Positions 18,040 through 27,206 of a DNA stretch of 64,000 nucleotides are shown one piece after another. The stretch's first letter is position 1. The number at the start of each line of letters is the position of its first letter. The stretch is taken from assembly GCA_964520655.1 (NCBI GenBank), contig CAZFNI010000003.1:1-64000 (forward strand). The letters run 5' to 3'. The position numbers were made by a program, and so were the translations under genes. The stretch comes from JACQQW01 sp964520655. GTDB taxonomy: Bacteria > Omnitrophota > Gorgyraeia > Zapsychrales > Fredricksoniimonadaceae. The notes under the pieces are model-generated. The model searched no databases. It saw nothing but the letters and a program-made list of their open reading frames with translations, and had not been told where the DNA came from.

Positions 18040-20142
18040 ATGGCCATCGCGGTATTCACCAAGATCATCAAGCGCAACGGCAGGGTCGAGGATTTCAATC
18101 CAACCAAGATCACCAATGCGATCGCCAAAGCCGGAGAGATCACCGGTGAATTCGGGGTAGAGATGGCCCAGAAAATGACGGTGAGGGTTTTAAACATCGC
18201 CCAGCAGATGTTCGATGAGAATCCAACCGTGGAGGGCATTCAGGACATCGTCGAGGATGTGCTACTTTCATCGCCCTACCGCAAGACCGCTAAGGCTTAT
18301 ATCCTGTACCGTCAGCAGCACGCGGAAATGCGCGAGATCGTCTCGCGTTTTAACACCGACTTGGTCGACAAATATTTAAATCAGCATGATTGGCGGGTCA
18401 ATGAGAACAGCAACATGGCCTATTCCCTCCAGGGGCTCAATCACTATGTCTCCTCGGAAGTCAGCAAGCTTTATTGGCTTAACCGCATTTATCCCGCCGC
18501 TGTCAAAGAAGCGCATCAACGCGGGGATTTTCATATTCATGATCTGGGGTTGCTCAGCGTGTACTGCGTCGGCTGGGATCTTCAGGACTTGCTCACCGTC
18601 GGGTTTAAAGGTGTTTCTGGAAAAATGGAAAGCAAGCCGCCTAAACATTTTCGCGCGGCCTTAGGGCAGATCGTTAATTTCTTCTATACGCTGCAAGGGG
18701 AGGCGGCCGGCGCCCAGGCCTTCTCGAATTTTGATACCTTGCTCGCGCCTTATATCCGTTTCGACAAGCTTTCTTACGACGAGGTCAAGCAAGCGCTGCA
18801 GGAATTCATTTTTAACGTCAATGTGCCGACCCGCGTCGGATTTCAGACGCCGTTTACGAACATCACGATGGATTTGACCGTTCCCAGTTATTACAAGGAC
18901 CAGGGCGTCATTATCGGCGGGGTTGTGCAGAAAGAAACATATGGCGAATTTAAACAAGAGTTGGATATGTTCAATAAAGCGTTTTTAGAGGTGATGCTCG
19001 AAGGCGATGCCAAGGGACGGGTTTTCACTTTCCCGATCCCAACCTACAACATGACCAAGGATTTCAATTGGGAGAACCCCAATCTCGATCTGTTGTGGAA
19101 GATGACCGCGAAATACGGCATCCCGTATTTTTCTAATTTCATCAATTCCGACATGAACCCCGAAGATGCCCGCAGCATGTGCTGCCGTCTGCGTCTGGAT
19201 AACCGCGAATTGCGTAGCCGCGGCGGCGGTTTGTTCGGTGCCTCGCCGCTGACCGGGTCGATCGGGGTGGTGACCATCAATTTGCCGCGTTTAGGGTATA
19301 CGGCCAACAATGAAGAAGAATTTTTCGGTCAGCTCAAGCGCGTCATGGACTTAGCCAAAGACAGTTTGGAAATGAAGCGCAAGGTCTTAGAGAAATTGAC
19401 CGACGAGAATCTGTATCCCTATATCAAATTCTATCTGCGCAACATCAAAGGGCGTTTCAACCAATACTGGAAGAATCATTTCTCCACCATCGGATTGCTG
19501 GGAATGAACGAAGCCTGCTTGAATTTGCTGGGAGAGGATATTGCCTCGGATAAGGGCAAAGCGTTCGCGGTCAAGACGCTGGAATATATCCGGGACGTTT
19601 TAGTCGATTATCAAAAAGAGACGGGCAATATCTTTAATTTGGAAGCAACACCGGCGGAAGGAACGTCCTACAGCCTGGCCAAATTGGACAAGGCCATGTA
19701 CCCGCAGATCCAATGCGCCAATGAGCATGAGTACACGCAAGGCCATGAACCGTTTTATTCTAATTCCACCCATTTGCCCGTCGGGCATACGGAGGATGTG
19801 TTTACCGCGCTGGACCATCAGGATGACCTGCAGACGCTCTACACCGGCGGCACGGTGCTCCATGGTTTTGTCGGGGAAAAGATCGATAATGCGCAAGGAC
19901 TCAAATGCCTGATCAAAACGATCTGCACCCAATATCGTTTGCCCTATTTTACCATCACGCCGACCTTTAGTGTCTGCCCCAGCTGCGGCTACCTGGCGGG
20001 GGAACACCCGACTTGCATGCATTGCGCCAGTGAATGTGAAGTTTATTCGCGCGTCGTGGGATATTTAAGGCCGGTCAAACAGTGGAACAAAGGTAAAAAA
20101 GAAGAATTCGCAGAGCGCAAGACTTACCAGATATGCGTATAG
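18040..20142 (+). CDS. nrdD: Anaerobic (class III) ribonucleoside-triphosphate reductase
   Basis: 700 residues. It makes deoxyribonucleotides without oxygen using a glycyl radical. An ATP-cone domain occupies about residues 1-95 (IIKRNGRVEDFNPTKI). The catalytic barrel contains SMCCRLRLDN and GSIGVVTINLPRLGY. Near the C-terminus are the zinc cysteines CPSCGYLAGEHPTCMHC and the glycyl radical loop RVVGYLRP, about 26 residues from the end. The start follows AAGGAGG, so the longer frame beginning at 18010, which overlaps an NrdR-like box, is rejected. nrdG overlaps the 3' end by 10 bp. Confidence 0.95.
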   Translation: MAIAVFTKIIKRNGRVEDFNPTKITNAIAKAGEITGEFGVEMAQKMTVRVLNIAQQMFDENPTVEGIQDIVEDVLLSSPYRKTAKAYILYRQQHAEMREIVSRFNTDLVDKYLNQHDWRVNENSNMAYSLQGLNHYVSSEVSKLYWLNRIYPAAVKEAHQRGDFHIHDLGLLSVYCVGWDLQDLLTVGFKGVSGKMESKPPKHFRAALGQIVNFFYTLQGEAAGAQAFSNFDTLLAPYIRFDKLSYDEVKQALQEFIFNVNVPTRVGFQTPFTNITMDLTVPSYYKDQGVIIGGVVQKETYGEFKQELDMFNKAFLEVMLEGDAKGRVFTFPIPTYNMTKDFNWENPNLDLLWKMTAKYGIPYFSNFINSDMNPEDARSMCCRLRLDNRELRSRGGGLFGASPLTGSIGVVTINLPRLGYTANNEEEFFGQLKRVMDLAKDSLEMKRKVLEKLTDENLYPYIKFYLRNIKGRFNQYWKNHFSTIGLLGMNEACLNLLGEDIASDKGKAFAVKTLEYIRDVLVDYQKETGNIFNLEATPAEGTSYSLAKLDKAMYPQIQCANEHEYTQGHEPFYSNSTHLPVGHTEDVFTALDHQDDLQTLYTGGTVLHGFVGEKIDNAQGLKCLIKTICTQYRLPYFTITPTFSVCPSCGYLAGEHPTCMHCASECEVYSRVVGYLRPVKQWNKGKKEEFAERKTYQICV

Positions 20143-20753
20143 GCGGTTTTCAGAAGCTGACCTTAGTTGATTATCCAGGCAAAGCCGCAGCGACAGTGTT
20201 CACCCAAGGGTGCAACTTTCGCTGCGGCTACTGTCATAACGCCGAACTGGTCATCCCTGAGTTTTTTTGTGAACCGATCCCTTCCCAGGAAGTTCTGGAA
20301 TTCCTTAAGACCAGGCGCGGCAAATTGGAAGGGGTCGTGATCAGTGGCGGTGAGCCGACCATTCAACAAGGCCTCGATGAGTTCATTGTTTCGCTCAAGG
20401 CCATGGGATTTTCCCTCAAACTGGATACTAACGGAAGCAGGCCGGATGTTCTGTCGTCGTTGATAGAGCGCCAGTTGATCGATTTCATCGCCATGGATAT
20501 CAAAACATCACTGGAAAAATACCCCGCTCTCATCCAGGTCCCCTGCGATATGGCCTTCATTAAGCGCAGCATTGATCTCATCCAACAAAGCGGTCTGCCG
20601 CATCAATTCCGCACCACGGTGATCAAAGGATTTGATCTCCCCCAAGACCGCCAAGCCATTGCTTCACTGATCAACGGCAGCGCAGATCATGTTCGCCAGT
20701 CTTTTAAAGTCTCACCTAAGATGGTTGATCCCGAATTCGCAAGAATCGCTTAA
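20133..20753 (+). CDS. nrdG: Anaerobic ribonucleotide reductase activating protein (radical SAM)
   Basis: 206 residues. The radical SAM cluster motif CNFRCGYC is at about residues 27-34, followed by the glycine-rich VISGGEPTIQ SAM-binding segment. It generates the glycyl radical on NrdD. Overlap with nrdD and the shared NrdR-like control region mark an nrdDG operon. It resembles the longer activases of about 200-230 residues rather than the 150-residue E. coli type. No anomaly was seen. Confidence 0.92.
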   Translation: MRIGGFQKLTLVDYPGKAAATVFTQGCNFRCGYCHNAELVIPEFFCEPIPSQEVLEFLKTRRGKLEGVVISGGEPTIQQGLDEFIVSLKAMGFSLKLDTNGSRPDVLSSLIERQLIDFIAMDIKTSLEKYPALIQVPCDMAFIKRSIDLIQQSGLPHQFRTTVIKGFDLPQDRQAIASLINGSADHVRQSFKVSPKMVDPEFARIA

Positions 20754-20759
20754 AGAGTA

Positions 20760-20812
20760 TTGTAAAAATAGAAAGAGATGCTAAAATTCTTGCCAGTAAT
20801 AGACTCTTTCTA
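20760..20812 (+). promoter_or_regulatory. Promoter with a 9-bp inverted repeat before the sensor kinase gene
   Basis: TTGTAA (20760-20765), a 16-bp spacer and TAAAAT (20782-20787). Perfect inverted arms TAGAAAGAG (20769-20777) and CTCTTTCTA (20804-20812) flank the -10 box and end at the first base of the start codon. A dimeric regulator could bind here. Confidence 0.45.
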
Positions 20813-21867
20813 TGGAAAAGAATATAGATAATATAGACCTGCAAAGATCCCTCAAAGAGCTGGCGGATATGAAATTCGCGCTCGATGCGGCCTCCATTGT
20901 CGCGATCACGGACCGCAAAGGTGATATCATTTACGTGAATGATAAATTCTGTCAGATCTCTAAGTACAACAGGAATGAGCTCTTAGGTAAAAATCATCGC
21001 ATCATCAATTCCGGTTATCACCCCAAAGAATTTTTCAAGGACATGTGGCGCACTATCATGGTTGGCAAAGTTTGGAAGGGGGAGATCTGCAATAAAGCCA
21101 AAGACGGCAGTTTATATTGGGTGGATTCGACCATTGTGCCCTTCCTCAATGAAAAGGGTCTCCCGTATCAGTATTTGTCCATCCGCAATGAGGTCACGGC
21201 CCGCAAACTCATGGAAGAACAGCTCAAGGCTCTCCCCAAGCGCATTATCCAGGCGCAGGAAAGCGAATGTAACCGCATTGCTCGTGATATCCATGATGAT
21301 CTGGGGCAGTCTTTGGCCACGCTTAAGATGATGATCCAGTCGTCTCTAGTCGAAACGGCCAAGAATGCGCGGCATGATAAGGACTCGGTGCGTATCCTCG
21401 AATATTTGAACGGTATCATCGATCGTTCCCGGGGGCTGGCGACCCGCCTGCGTCCATCGACGCTGGAGGTGCTTGGACTTTCAACCGCGATCAAGCTGCT
21501 GGCGAGGGATATTAGTCACTCAAAAAAATTTAAAGTGCATTTTTCTTCAATTTCTACCAACGGCCTGCAATTTGAGGGAGAGGCGATCAATGTTTTCCGC
21601 ATTGTCCAGGAAGCCTTGTCCAATAGCATGAAACATGCCAGGGCAAGCAAGGTCAATGTGCGCATGGCCCGGCGTCAAGGCCGGTTTAAAGTTGTCATTG
21701 AAGATAATGGCCGAGGGTTTAAGGCCAATGACAAAAGTTTGGGGCTGGGGCTTGTGACCATGAAAGAGAGGGCCAAGCTGTTGGGCGGTTCTATTGATAT
21801 TCGATCGATCGTCGGTAAAGGAACGATCATTTCTTTAGATATTCCTGTAAAGGATAAGGCTGTATGA
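20812..21867 (+). CDS. Cytosolic PAS-domain sensor histidine kinase, NarX/DegS-type
   Basis: 351 residues, no membrane helix. A PAS domain (about 20-130) has FALDAASIVAITDRKGDIIYVN and the NAGNPKF-like GKNHRIINSG segment. A HisKA_3 dimerisation domain carries the phosphorylatable His in RIARDIHDDLGQSLA (about 160-175). The HATPase domain shows EALSNSMKHA (N box), DNGRGF and GLGLVTMKERAKLLGG. It overlaps the response regulator gene by ATGA, a classic pair. The signal is unknown; PAS kinases of this type often sense redox or gas ligands. Position next to hemA and the cytochrome cluster suggests control of respiration, which is an inference. Confidence 0.88.
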   Translation: MEKNIDNIDLQRSLKELADMKFALDAASIVAITDRKGDIIYVNDKFCQISKYNRNELLGKNHRIINSGYHPKEFFKDMWRTIMVGKVWKGEICNKAKDGSLYWVDSTIVPFLNEKGLPYQYLSIRNEVTARKLMEEQLKALPKRIIQAQESECNRIARDIHDDLGQSLATLKMMIQSSLVETAKNARHDKDSVRILEYLNGIIDRSRGLATRLRPSTLEVLGLSTAIKLLARDISHSKKFKVHFSSISTNGLQFEGEAINVFRIVQEALSNSMKHARASKVNVRMARRQGRFKVVIEDNGRGFKANDKSLGLGLVTMKERAKLLGGSIDIRSIVGKGTIISLDIPVKDKAV

Positions 21868-22508
21868 AAACCATCAGGGTGATCTTAGCCGATGATCATG
21901 AAATGTTCCGCTCGGGTTTAAAAGCCCTGCTGGACAAGGAGCCGGATTTCAAGGTCGTGGCACAGGCACAGGACGGCGAGCAGCTGTTGGAGAAATTGGC
22001 CTCTGCGGTATGCGACTGTGTGGTCATGGACTTAAGCATGCCAAATCTCGATGGTTTGGCGGCGCTTAAAGAGATAGAACAGAAGTACCCCAAGACAAAA
22101 TGCCTGGTACTGACCATGCAGAAGGACGAAGAGCATTTTAAAAAAGCCATGGCCCACGGGGCAAAGGGGTATATCCTTAAAGACAGAGCGTTTGATTCGC
22201 TGGTCGTGGCCATTAAGACGGTCATCCGGGGAAAATCGTTCGTGTCGCCGTCCATTTCGGATATTATCACCCGGCAATTTGTCAGCTCCATCCGAGAGGG
22301 GGACAGTCCGTCCCTGGAATTATTAACGCCCCGGGAGAAAGAAATATTGAAGCTGATCGCCCTGGGGGCGGCCAATAAGAATATTGCCACAAGGCTTAAG
22401 ATCAGTATCCGCACTGTTGAAACTCATCGCAGTCATTTGATCCATAAGCTAGGGCTGAAAACGACAGCGGCGTTAGTCAAGTATGCGATGTCTAAAGGGA
22501 TCGTTTAG
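21864..22508 (+). CDS. NarL/FixJ-family response regulator with LuxR-type HTH
   Basis: 214 residues. The receiver domain (1-120) has acidic DDH at 10-12, phospho-acceptor D56 in VVMDLSMPNLDG and the LKD lysine. The C-terminal GerE/LuxR HTH (about 150-210) reads LTPREKEILKLIALG then NKNIATRLKISIRTVETH. It is the cognate regulator of the overlapping kinase. Its targets are unknown; the cytochrome genes downstream are candidates. Confidence 0.9.
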   Translation: MKTIRVILADDHEMFRSGLKALLDKEPDFKVVAQAQDGEQLLEKLASAVCDCVVMDLSMPNLDGLAALKEIEQKYPKTKCLVLTMQKDEEHFKKAMAHGAKGYILKDRAFDSLVVAIKTVIRGKSFVSPSISDIITRQFVSSIREGDSPSLELLTPREKEILKLIALGAANKNIATRLKISIRTVETHRSHLIHKLGLKTTAALVKYAMSKGIV

Positions 22509-22514
22509 CCGGAT

Positions 22515-22558
22515 TACGTGTTTCTACGTAGGGTTATCCGTATAATGTCGCATATAAT
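22515..22558 (+). promoter_or_regulatory. Promoter region of the single-domain response regulator
   Basis: Two TATAAT boxes 12 bp apart (22541-22546 and 22553-22558) follow an inverted repeat, TACGT-N6-ACGTA (22515-22530), that occupies the -35 region. A -35 box is otherwise missing, as in activator-dependent promoters. The upstream NarL-type regulator is a candidate ligand. Confidence 0.4.
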
Positions 22559-22576
22559 GAAATCTTCATTTCTTTT

Positions 22577-22963
22577 ATGATGTCTTCTATGTCAAAAACC
22601 ATTTTGATCGTGGAAGACCATAAAGACTTCAGAAAAGAAGTCAGGCATTTTTTAGAAGTCAGCAAAGTGGATGCCCGTTTAGTGGAAGCAGCGTCGGGTG
22701 AGGAAGGGGTTTTAGTCGCAAAGGAAACGCGGCCGCAGATCGTCCTCATGGATTTTTGGCTGGGCGGTCTAAACGGCATCGACGCAGCGGCGCAGATCAA
22801 GGAAACAGTGCCAGGCTGTTCCATCATCATGCTGACGATGTTTGACACAAAAGAGATCGGGAAGCTGAACACCAGGAACCACATTAAAACGTTCATTAAT
22901 AAAGGGGATCTTTTCAAGCAGTTGATCCCCAGCCTTAAAAAGATATTGAATTCGGTCAATTAG
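22577..22963 (+). CDS. Single-domain response regulator (receiver only)
   Basis: 128 residues. The receiver fold has an acidic pocket (VEDH), phospho-acceptor D59 in VLMDFWLGGLNGID, a Thr in MLTMFD and a lysine in INKGDL. No output domain follows, so it acts by protein contact, as in a phosphorelay or CheY-like role. An alternative start is the ATG at 22589 (MSKTILIVEDH); neither has a clear Shine-Dalgarno. It is separated from the kinase/regulator pair by 68 bp with its own promoter elements. Confidence 0.8.
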   Translation: MMSSMSKTILIVEDHKDFRKEVRHFLEVSKVDARLVEAASGEEGVLVAKETRPQIVLMDFWLGGLNGIDAAAQIKETVPGCSIIMLTMFDTKEIGKLNTRNHIKTFINKGDLFKQLIPSLKKILNSVN

Positions 22964-22982
22964 TCATTTTTCAAGGAGCAGC

Positions 22983-24035
22983 ATGAAAATTTTGGCGATA
23001 GGCTTAAACCACCGAACATCTTCTATTGATCTTAGAGAGAAATTCTATGTCAGCCCCCAGGAACGGGAGCTGCTGATCGCGCAGTTCAAAACGGATGCCC
23101 AAGTCATGTCCGCTGTTGTTCTCTCCACCTGCAACCGCTGCGAGATCTATGCCAATGTCGTCGATGATTGCGAGCCTAAGCATATCATCCAAATGCTTTT
23201 TACCTTAAAACACCTGCCGCTGGATGATCAATATGTGAAAATGTTCTACACGCTGCAGGGTCCGGAGGCTGTCACCCATTTTCTGGAGGTCGCCTGCGGT
23301 CTGGATTCACTGATCCTGGGGGAGAAGCAGATCCTTGGGCAGATCAAGGAAGCGGTCGGTGTTTCCCGCGAAAAAGGATTGATGGACAAAACACTCAATA
23401 TCCTCACCAACTATGTTTTAGAGACAGGCAAAAAAGCCCGGCAGGACACCCAGATCGATTTTGGCGGGATGTCGGTCAGCGCCGCAGCGGTCTCAACGGC
23501 CCAGGCAATGCTTGGTTCGTTGCAGGATAAAAGCGTTTTGGTCGTCGGCTCCGGTAAGATGGGAGCGCTGGCGCTCAATTATCTTCACCAAAAGAAAGCC
23601 AAAAAGATCTATTTGATGAACAGGACTTTAGAGAATGCCGCCGCGCTGGCTCAAGAAGTAAAGGCGGAGGTTGTGCCTTTCTGGAACATGAAAGAGGTGC
23701 TCGCCGAGGTGGATGTGTGTATTTGCTCCTCGGGCGCTCCGCATTATCTGATCACCAAAGATCTCATGGAAAATGTGGCCCTGGCGCGCCAAACTCCGGT
23801 CATTTTGATCGATATTTCGATGCCGCGCAACATTGATCCCGCCGTTGCCGGGATCAGCGGTGTCACGTTAGTTGAGCTGGATGATTTAGACAAGGTCATC
23901 GAACGCACGGTGTTAACACGTCAAGATGCGGTCAAGGAAGTGGCGGCACTTGTCATTCGCAAAAGGGAAGAATTTTATAATGCCATGGCAAAGATCGAGG
24001 CCATGGCCGGTCAACAGGTTTTAATGTCATCTTAA
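22983..24035 (+). CDS. hemA: Glutamyl-tRNA reductase, short form
   Basis: 350 residues. It is the first committed step of C5-pathway heme synthesis, reducing glutamyl-tRNA to glutamate-1-semialdehyde. The catalytic Cys50 lies in LSTCNRCEIYA. The NADPH domain shows VLVVGSGKMGALAL and the substrate region has ACGLDSLILGEKQILGQ. The family is usually about 410-450 residues; here the protein stops right after the spinal helix, so the C-terminal dimerisation domain is largely absent. Placement directly before cytochrome genes suggests heme supply for them. It starts after AAGGAGCAGC, 19 bp behind the response regulator. Confidence 0.9.
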   Translation: MKILAIGLNHRTSSIDLREKFYVSPQERELLIAQFKTDAQVMSAVVLSTCNRCEIYANVVDDCEPKHIIQMLFTLKHLPLDDQYVKMFYTLQGPEAVTHFLEVACGLDSLILGEKQILGQIKEAVGVSREKGLMDKTLNILTNYVLETGKKARQDTQIDFGGMSVSAAAVSTAQAMLGSLQDKSVLVVGSGKMGALALNYLHQKKAKKIYLMNRTLENAAALAQEVKAEVVPFWNMKEVLAEVDVCICSSGAPHYLITKDLMENVALARQTPVILIDISMPRNIDPAVAGISGVTLVELDDLDKVIERTVLTRQDAVKEVAALVIRKREEFYNAMAKIEAMAGQQVLMSS

Positions 24036-24052
24036 ACATCCAAGGGGGAAAT

Positions 24053-24349
24053 ATGAACGTCACATCTCAAAGATCAACTGTTTTAATGCTCGTTATCGCG
24101 GGCATGTTTGTCTTGTCGGGCGCGATCCCGGCCCAGGCTGACATTAAAGAGATCAAGAAGTACAAAGAAGCTTTTCCTGAAAGCAAACCAAAGTGCATTG
24201 AATGCCATGTTTCAGATAAGCCCAAAAAAGATGACGGTCAGCATGAGATGAACGATTATGGCAAAGCGGTCGTCGAGAAGTCGAAAGAAACAACAGCGGA
24301 TACTTATAAAGAAGTTGGCAAGATCGAAGATTTCAAACCCAAACAATAA
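24053..24349 (+). CDS. Small periplasmic monoheme c-type cytochrome
   Basis: 98 residues. A signal peptide ends near IPAQA, and one heme site, CIECH, is at about residues 48-52, in a Lys-rich chain. It is too short and divergent for a named family. It sits 18 bp before the multiheme cytochrome gene with its own AAGGGGGAAAT ribosome site. It is likely an electron shuttle or an accessory subunit of the conduit that follows. The distal heme ligand cannot be assigned. Confidence 0.7.
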   Translation: MNVTSQRSTVLMLVIAGMFVLSGAIPAQADIKEIKKYKEAFPESKPKCIECHVSDKPKKDDGQHEMNDYGKAVVEKSKETTADTYKEVGKIEDFKPKQ

Positions 24350-24367
24350 CAAGCGAACGGAGAGCGT

Positions 24368-25111
24368 ATGAAAGTCCACCATCTCATCATTGTTGTCTTA
24401 AGCTTGTTCCTGGCTTTTGTTAAGCCTGCTTTTGCGTTGGATGCAAGATCCCAGGAACTTGTCAGGACAGCGACATATGTCGGTTCCGAGACATGTGCCA
24501 CCTGTCACGAGAAGGAGTCTAGGCAATTTAAGCTATCCACCCACGCGCGTATTTCCAATGACGCCAATGAGGGCACGGCCCAGGGGTGTGAAATGTGTCA
24601 CGGACCTGGCAGTGTCCACGCGGATGCTAACGGAGGCAAAGGCAGCATCATTAATCCGAAAAAAGATCCGAGCATTTGTTTCACCTGCCATACAGAGAAG
24701 CGCGCGGAATTTAATCTGCCTTACCGTCATCCGGTTCTCGAGGGTAAGATGAGCTGTTCTGACTGCCACAGCCCGCATGGCGAAGAAGTTAAGCCCTGGA
24801 GTTCCACCAGCATGAATGATGCCAATGAAGCCTGCTTCAAATGCCATAAGGAACAGCAGGGACCGTTCGTGTGGGAACATGAAGCCACGCGCGACGGCTG
24901 TTCTAGCTGCCATAAAGTGCATGGTTCGGTTAATGACAAAATGTTGATCGCCAGGGATTCCAACCTGTGTTTGCGTTGTCATACGCAGACGAATTTCCAG
25001 ACGATCGGTAAGTCAAACCATAACGGCCGCCTGAACCACGCGAGCTGTTTCACCGCCGGATGTCACACAGCGGTGCATGGATCGAACTTTGATGATCACT
25101 TACGGTATTAA
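24368..25111 (+). CDS. DmsE/MtrA-type periplasmic multiheme cytochrome c
   Basis: 247 residues with a signal peptide (MKVHHLIIVVLSLFL to about FALDA). There are seven CxxCH sites (CATCH, CEMCH, CFTCH, CSDCH, CFKCH, CSSCH, CLRCH) and an eighth, unusual CFTAGCH (CX4CH) at the point where DmsE proteins end with CHTxVHGSN; here it reads CHTAVHGSNFDDH. The spacing and the CSSCHKVHGS motif match the DmsE/MtrA family, which normally has ten hemes, so this is a shorter version. MtrA-type cytochromes plug the porin encoded next and carry electrons through the outer membrane. It lies 18 bp from the previous gene and 17 bp from the next. Confidence 0.85.
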   Translation: MKVHHLIIVVLSLFLAFVKPAFALDARSQELVRTATYVGSETCATCHEKESRQFKLSTHARISNDANEGTAQGCEMCHGPGSVHADANGGKGSIINPKKDPSICFTCHTEKRAEFNLPYRHPVLEGKMSCSDCHSPHGEEVKPWSSTSMNDANEACFKCHKEQQGPFVWEHEATRDGCSSCHKVHGSVNDKMLIARDSNLCLRCHTQTNFQTIGKSNHNGRLNHASCFTAGCHTAVHGSNFDDHLRY

Positions 25112-25128
25112 GGCCAAAGGAGCGCAGT

Positions 25129-27198
25129 ATGAATAAACCACAATCATATAAGTTTTTCAGCAGTTTGCTGGCGTGTGTGATCGCCTTGAGCTTTACGGCT
25201 TATGGCGTGCACGCTCAGGAAACCTCGAATCCGGTGAACATCACCCTGATGCCGTTTGCGATCACCACGGTTAAAGGCGATGCCCAGAAATTCAGGGCCA
25301 TGCACTGGATCAACGACGGGTATTCTTATGGGATCAAAGACCTCACCATTGAGGATAGTTCCAATAAGAACGCCAATGTGTCCTTGGAAGCGCATTCTAT
25401 TCCAAATGATTACGATAATGCGCTTGACTTAACCTTAACTAAGGAAAATGTCGGTTATGTCAAGACGGATTATGCGTCGTTCCGTAAGTATTACGACGGG
25501 ACCGGCGGTACGTATTATCCGCACACCACGTTTAGCGCGTTAACGCTGGAAGATGATCTTAAGATGGACATGCAGCATATGTTCGTTGAGATCGGTTCCA
25601 AGACGGCGGATGATCCTGGCGTGGCTGTCGCTTTTGAGCGCCACAGCAAGGATGGTCGTAAATCCAGGCTGGCTTGGACGGCGGTGAAATTCGGGTCTGT
25701 GACCCGCGACATTGGTCCGACCTGGCAGGATGTAGAGGAAGTCACTGATGCTGTTGCCTTAAAAGGCAACGGTGAAGTGGCTGGCTTTAATGTCGGCGCT
25801 GAACAGAAATTCGAGTTTACCCACATCAAGTCGCTGCGCGAGGAAAAATTTCTCAGCGCGGCCGGCGGGGTGAGCTCTGATACGAAAATGCGCCGCCAGT
25901 GGCAGGATCCTCAGACGGATCTGTACACAACGACCTTGAAAGGCGACCGCTGGTTTAACAATGACAAGAACCATTTGTCATTAGGGTACCGTTACAGCAA
26001 TCTTGAAAACAGTGAATTGGAGAATTTAAGGGAATACACTGCTGCTGGGGTTCCTAATAATTATTCCAATCCTAAAAGTGCGATCAACGCGTATGCCAAA
26101 AATCGCTATAATGCGCATACGACGGTAGGGAGTTTTATGTCTCAGCTTGGTAAGGATCTGAATTTCATTACCAAGATGAAAGCGGAGGTGCTAAACCGTA
26201 GGGGCACGTCCGCCTATCCGCATGATACAACGTCGGGCGCACCGGACGGGATCATCAATACGACGGATGTGAGCACGACCGAGAATAAGATCTACCGATT
26301 AGGAGAGAATTTCTCCTTGCGCTATAATGGGATTTCTAAGACAAGTCTCTATAGCGAAGTTGAGATGGAGCAAACACGCAACTGGTTAACCGAAGAGAGA
26401 AACAGCATCGCAGGACAGTCTGCTGCTGAGGCGGGCGAACAATTAGGGCGCGAGACGATCACCCATGTCCAGAACTTGGTTGCGACCGCGGGTGCCCGCT
26501 ATGTTCCCTCAAAGGCATTAAGCATCACGACACAGGTCCGTCATAAACTCAACAACAATGATTATGACGACGTTATTGAAACAGTGTATGCATCCGGTTC
26601 AAAATCCGCCTTCGTTGATGCGGTCAAGACCCGGGGGGATGAGTTGACAACAAAAGTCTCCTGGAAGCCGGTCAACAGGGTGGAAGGGGTTTTCCGTTAT
26701 AAGCTCAGCGACACTAAGTATATGCCCAGAGTGGAGAGCCAGGAAGAAACCAAGTCCCGCGGATTAAGCAATGTCTTCGGGTATGATCTAAACTTGCAGC
26801 CGACGGATCCGTTGTTCGTGACCCTGTCTTTTTCTCAGGATTTCAGCAACGTGACCACGCCGGCGGGGGCGAGCACATCATTGCAGTACCCCGGATTTAG
26901 ATCGAATTCCAATAATTGGTTGATGGCCACCAGTTATATGATCAATGAGAAATGGAGCCTCAACAGCTCGTTCCAATACACGTTGATCAAGAATTTCAAC
27001 GACGTGACCTCGACTTTGCTGCCTTATGCTGCGGACAGCAAGAGTTACGATGGGGCTGTGGGATTGTCATGGAGCGTGAACAAGTCCTTGACCGTGTCAC
27101 CACATTACGGTTATTATGCGTATAAGCCAAACAGCATGGCGGAATCAGGCGCATATAATGCCCAAGTGGTGTGGTTGGATGCGAAGTTATTATGGTAA
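25129..27198 (+). CDS. Outer-membrane beta-barrel of the MtrB/PioB porin type
   Basis: 689 residues. A signal peptide ends at about YGVHA, followed by a long series of amphipathic strands with alternating residues (for example SLGYRYSNLENSELENL and FRYKLSDTKYMP) up to a terminal LLW, the aromatic C-terminus expected for Bam-dependent barrels. Size and position right after a DmsE/MtrA-like cytochrome identify it as the sheath porin of a porin-cytochrome conduit. The paired N-terminal cysteines reported for Shewanella MtrB are absent; I see no Cys in the mature N-terminus. Similarity to MtrB, PioB or OmbB individually cannot be resolved by eye. Confidence 0.75.
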   Translation: MNKPQSYKFFSSLLACVIALSFTAYGVHAQETSNPVNITLMPFAITTVKGDAQKFRAMHWINDGYSYGIKDLTIEDSSNKNANVSLEAHSIPNDYDNALDLTLTKENVGYVKTDYASFRKYYDGTGGTYYPHTTFSALTLEDDLKMDMQHMFVEIGSKTADDPGVAVAFERHSKDGRKSRLAWTAVKFGSVTRDIGPTWQDVEEVTDAVALKGNGEVAGFNVGAEQKFEFTHIKSLREEKFLSAAGGVSSDTKMRRQWQDPQTDLYTTTLKGDRWFNNDKNHLSLGYRYSNLENSELENLREYTAAGVPNNYSNPKSAINAYAKNRYNAHTTVGSFMSQLGKDLNFITKMKAEVLNRRGTSAYPHDTTSGAPDGIINTTDVSTTENKIYRLGENFSLRYNGISKTSLYSEVEMEQTRNWLTEERNSIAGQSAAEAGEQLGRETITHVQNLVATAGARYVPSKALSITTQVRHKLNNNDYDDVIETVYASGSKSAFVDAVKTRGDELTTKVSWKPVNRVEGVFRYKLSDTKYMPRVESQEETKSRGLSNVFGYDLNLQPTDPLFVTLSFSQDFSNVTTPAGASTSLQYPGFRSNSNNWLMATSYMINEKWSLNSSFQYTLIKNFNDVTSTLLPYAADSKSYDGAVGLSWSVNKSLTVSPHYGYYAYKPNSMAESGAYNAQVVWLDAKLLW

Positions 27199-27206
27199 AT
27201 TGATCC

